This document shows positions 62,474-64,000 of a DNA stretch of 64,000 nt, in pieces. Where the stretch lies: the NCBI GenBank assembly GCA_017960905.1, contig JAGCYH010000035.1, positions 1 to 64,000 of the forward strand, given 5' to 3'. The translations under genes were made by a program, and so were the position numbers. This DNA is from Bacteroidales bacterium. Lineage in GTDB: Bacteria; Bacteroidota; Bacteroidia; Bacteroidales; Marinilabiliaceae. The notes under the pieces are model-generated. The model made no database searches, was not told the origin of the DNA, and was given only the letters and a program-made list of their open reading frames with translations. Every line of letters begins with the position of its first letter. The stretch's first letter is position 1.

Positions 62474-62500
62474 ATGGACGATTATCATCCGGAACAATAA
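62474..62500 (+). CDS. 8-codon upstream mini-ORF in the corA leader
   Basis: ATG at 62474 gives MDDYHPEQ and a TAA stop. It lies about 20 bases after the expected transcript start and 7 bases before the second mini-ORF. It may be a leader peptide for corA regulation; its size means chance is not excluded. Confidence 0.35.
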   Translation: MDDYHPEQ

Positions 62501-62507
62501 CCTACGG

Positions 62508-62561
62508 ATGCCCTACCTCGAGCCGGGCTTCCGTAAAAATATGGAGGCCACTGGCTTATGA
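62508..62561 (+). CDS. 17-residue leader peptide overlapping the corA start
   Basis: ATG at 62508 gives MPYLEPGFRKNMEATGL and ends in a TGA that overlaps the corA ATG (ATGA at 62558-62561). The exact overlap suggests translational coupling to corA. In Salmonella the corA gene is controlled by a leader peptide, CorL, through Rho-dependent termination, so a similar arrangement is plausible here. It is too short for motif support. Confidence 0.5.
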   Translation: MPYLEPGFRKNMEATGL

Positions 62562-63487
62562 TTACTTTCTACGCAAATACTAAAGGCTTTGAAGTCATCG
62601 ATCATTGGGAGTCGAACTGCTGGGTAAGCGCCGAATGCCCCAATAACGAAGAGCGTTCGTTCTTGCTCAACGGACTCGATATTCCCGAATCGTTCCTTTC
62701 CGACATCGAAGATAACGACGAGAGAGCTCGCCGCGAAGAAGAGGACGACTGGCAACTCATTGTCATTCGTGTGCCCTGGCGCAAAAACACACAGAACCAC
62801 ACCGACTACAACACGGTGCCGCTCGGTATTATCATCAGAGGCGACATATTCGTGACGGTTTGCAACTACAAAATCGACCTCTTGGACGATTTCGTTGTTT
62901 ACTCCATTCGCAAACAGATTACCGTCAACAACCACTACGAACTTGTGATGCGCATAATGCTTTCGACTTCGGTATGGTATCTTAAATATCTGAAACACAT
63001 CAACATACACATACTCAACATAGAGTCGGAACTGCAAGAGTCGGTGCAGAACAAAGACGTCATAGAGCTGCAGCGCATAGAGAACAGCCTCGTGTACTTC
63101 GTCACCTCGCTCAAAGGCAACGACGTGCTCTTCTACCGCATGATGCACACCAAATCGATACGCGACAATTGCGACGAAGAGCTGCTCGAGGACGTGGAAA
63201 TCGAGCTCAAGCAGGCCGAAGAGACCACAAGCATTTACCGTAACATTATACACAGCATGTCGAACAGCTACTCGTCGGTGATCTCCAACAACATCAACGA
63301 CACGATGAAACAGCTGACAACGATTTCGATAATAATGATGTTGCCGACACTTATAGCAAGTATTTTCGGCATGAACGTGCCGAACTTCATGGAAGACAAT
63401 CCGTACGCTCTGGCCGGAATAATAGGTGCCGCCATCATTGCAAGTATAGTGCTGTATTACCTCTTCAAACGTAGTAAATTCTTCTAA
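62558..63487 (+). CDS. corA: CorA-type magnesium/divalent cation channel
   Basis: The 309-residue protein has the CorA cytoplasmic alpha/beta funnel domain (about 1-245) and two C-terminal transmembrane helices (about 250-270 and 285-305). The signature GMN is in FGMNVPNFME (near residue 274). It lets magnesium into the cell. The last residues KRSKFF are basic, as usual. The start is preceded by two mini-ORFs. It is followed 12 bases downstream by the His/Cys-rich protein gene. Confidence 0.92.
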   Translation: MITFYANTKGFEVIDHWESNCWVSAECPNNEERSFLLNGLDIPESFLSDIEDNDERARREEEDDWQLIVIRVPWRKNTQNHTDYNTVPLGIIIRGDIFVTVCNYKIDLLDDFVVYSIRKQITVNNHYELVMRIMLSTSVWYLKYLKHINIHILNIESELQESVQNKDVIELQRIENSLVYFVTSLKGNDVLFYRMMHTKSIRDNCDEELLEDVEIELKQAEETTSIYRNIIHSMSNSYSSVISNNINDTMKQLTTISIIMMLPTLIASIFGMNVPNFMEDNPYALAGIIGAAIIASIVLYYLFKRSKFF

Positions 63488-63499
63488 ACCAACGCATTA

Positions 63500-63850
63500 A
63501 TGCACCAAAGGCGACGTATACCGGCACTTCTGTTATTGGCAGTTTACCTGCCAATGCTCTTGTTGTCGTCGGTACACACGCACCGCCATACGCACAGCGA
63601 GGCCGAAACCCTCATCGAGAACTGCGCCGACTGCCTTCAGCACCATTGCAACGGGCACGTCAGCGAGACCGATGTGCGACAGCATGATTGCGTGCTGTGC
63701 AAATTCCTCACTTGCAGCTATTTATCAGCCAAAAATAACAACTCTGTCAACGTCGCCACCGGCGACTTGACTATTACCAACCATTACGACAGCATTTATA
63801 CGCCCAACACATTGGGCGTCATATCGTTACGTGCGCCCCCATTTTGTTGA
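63500..63850 (+). CDS. Small His/Cys-rich exported protein (metal-binding candidate)
   Basis: The 116-residue protein has a signal peptide (about 1-24) and then a His cluster (HTHRHTHSEAE), Cys pairs CADC and CVLCKFLTC, and HHCNGH. This pattern suggests binding of a transition metal or iron-sulfur. It precedes a TonB-dependent receptor gene by 45 bases, an arrangement seen in Bacteroidota for metal uptake. The exact family (DUF6769-like) is from memory. Confidence 0.65.
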   Translation: MHQRRRIPALLLLAVYLPMLLLSSVHTHRHTHSEAETLIENCADCLQHHCNGHVSETDVRQHDCVLCKFLTCSYLSAKNNNSVNVATGDLTITNHYDSIYTPNTLGVISLRAPPFC

Positions 63851-63895
63851 AAAAACGTGTACAATTTCACTTTGTTTTTTCAATAAACGCATTTT

Positions 63896-64000
63896 ATGTT
63901 ACATACGATATTAGCTGCCACGCTGTTAGCTGTGGCAGAGCCCGACAGCGTTATAAACCTTAGCGGAGTAACCGTCAGTGGCAAAGCGCGGCACGACTAC
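63896..64000 (+). CDS. TonB-dependent receptor, N-terminal fragment (cut by window end)
   Basis: The first 35 codons give a short signal peptide (MLHTILAATLLAVAEP) and the start of a plug-like strand LSGVTVSGKARHD, typical of the N-terminus of an outer-membrane TonB receptor. The frame runs off the window end. Together with the upstream His/Cys-rich protein it suggests a metal or metallophore receptor. Confidence 0.55.
   Translation, partial: MLHTILAATLLAVAEPDSVINLSGVTVSGKARHDY

Overview
This 64 kb window is chromosomal DNA from a member of the Bacteroidota, almost certainly order Bacteroidales. The evidence is the promoter style (TTTG, 19-20 bp, TAnnTTTG, found upstream of many genes), the 286-residue primary sigma factor, long NusB and Rho variants, a YajC-YbbR-CoaE run, and abundant lipoproteins. 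Base composition is near 50% G+C in most genes and lower in a few surface-protein genes and intergenic stretches. Family or genus cannot be fixed from the window. I see no rRNA, CRISPR array, prophage, insertion sequence or polysaccharide utilisation locus. There is one tRNA gene (Trp).

Layout: 0.5-6.3 kb holds an M23/LysM peptidase, a SNF2-type helicase, a membrane thioredoxin and an Ig-like surface protein. 6.3-12.5 kb holds a GNAT enzyme, an NfnAB-type transhydrogenase pair, a beta-propeller lipoprotein, a HepT/MntA toxin-antitoxin pair whose toxin looks frameshifted, and a two-part chromate transporter. 12.6-22.8 kb is envelope and core function: an LptD-like protein, RidA, a lipid kinase, NusB-YajC-YbbR-CoaE, a TerB/J-domain protein, DUF5606 and a glycosyltransferase. 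22.9-30.8 kb holds serine synthesis (SerC, SerA), DUF1015, a YggS-type PLP protein, a lipoprotein and ClpS-ClpA.

30.8-39.3 kb contains a secreted protein ending in a Hint (intein/hedgehog-like) domain, small unknown proteins, a bile acid/sodium symporter family protein, a TlpA-like/DUF4465/SmpA-like lipoprotein cluster and Rho with a long disordered insert. 39.4-45.5 kb is on the minus strand: a TonB-dependent receptor with a YfiR-like partner, MenC, a lipoprotein and tRNA-Trp. 45.6-55.5 kb carries a TerB-like protein, a phosphoesterase-PLD pair, an SLC13 transporter, the CdaA-FolP-RsmD-DUF3822 series and a RecD-like helicase. 55.5-64 kb carries a thioredoxin, an ECF sigma-Hpt-STAS operon, NhaD, a 790-base gap with a likely small RNA, HtrA, the primary sigma factor, CorA with two upstream mini-ORFs, and the start of a TonB receptor behind a His/Cys-rich small protein.

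The items most worth follow-up are the C-terminal Hint protein (30821-32002), the ECF-Hpt-STAS operon (56100-57481), the small RNA upstream of nhaD (59348-59457), the corA leader peptides (62474-62561), and the HepT frameshift that looks like a deletion between 8-bp direct repeats. All family assignments were made by reading motifs and have not been checked by database search.
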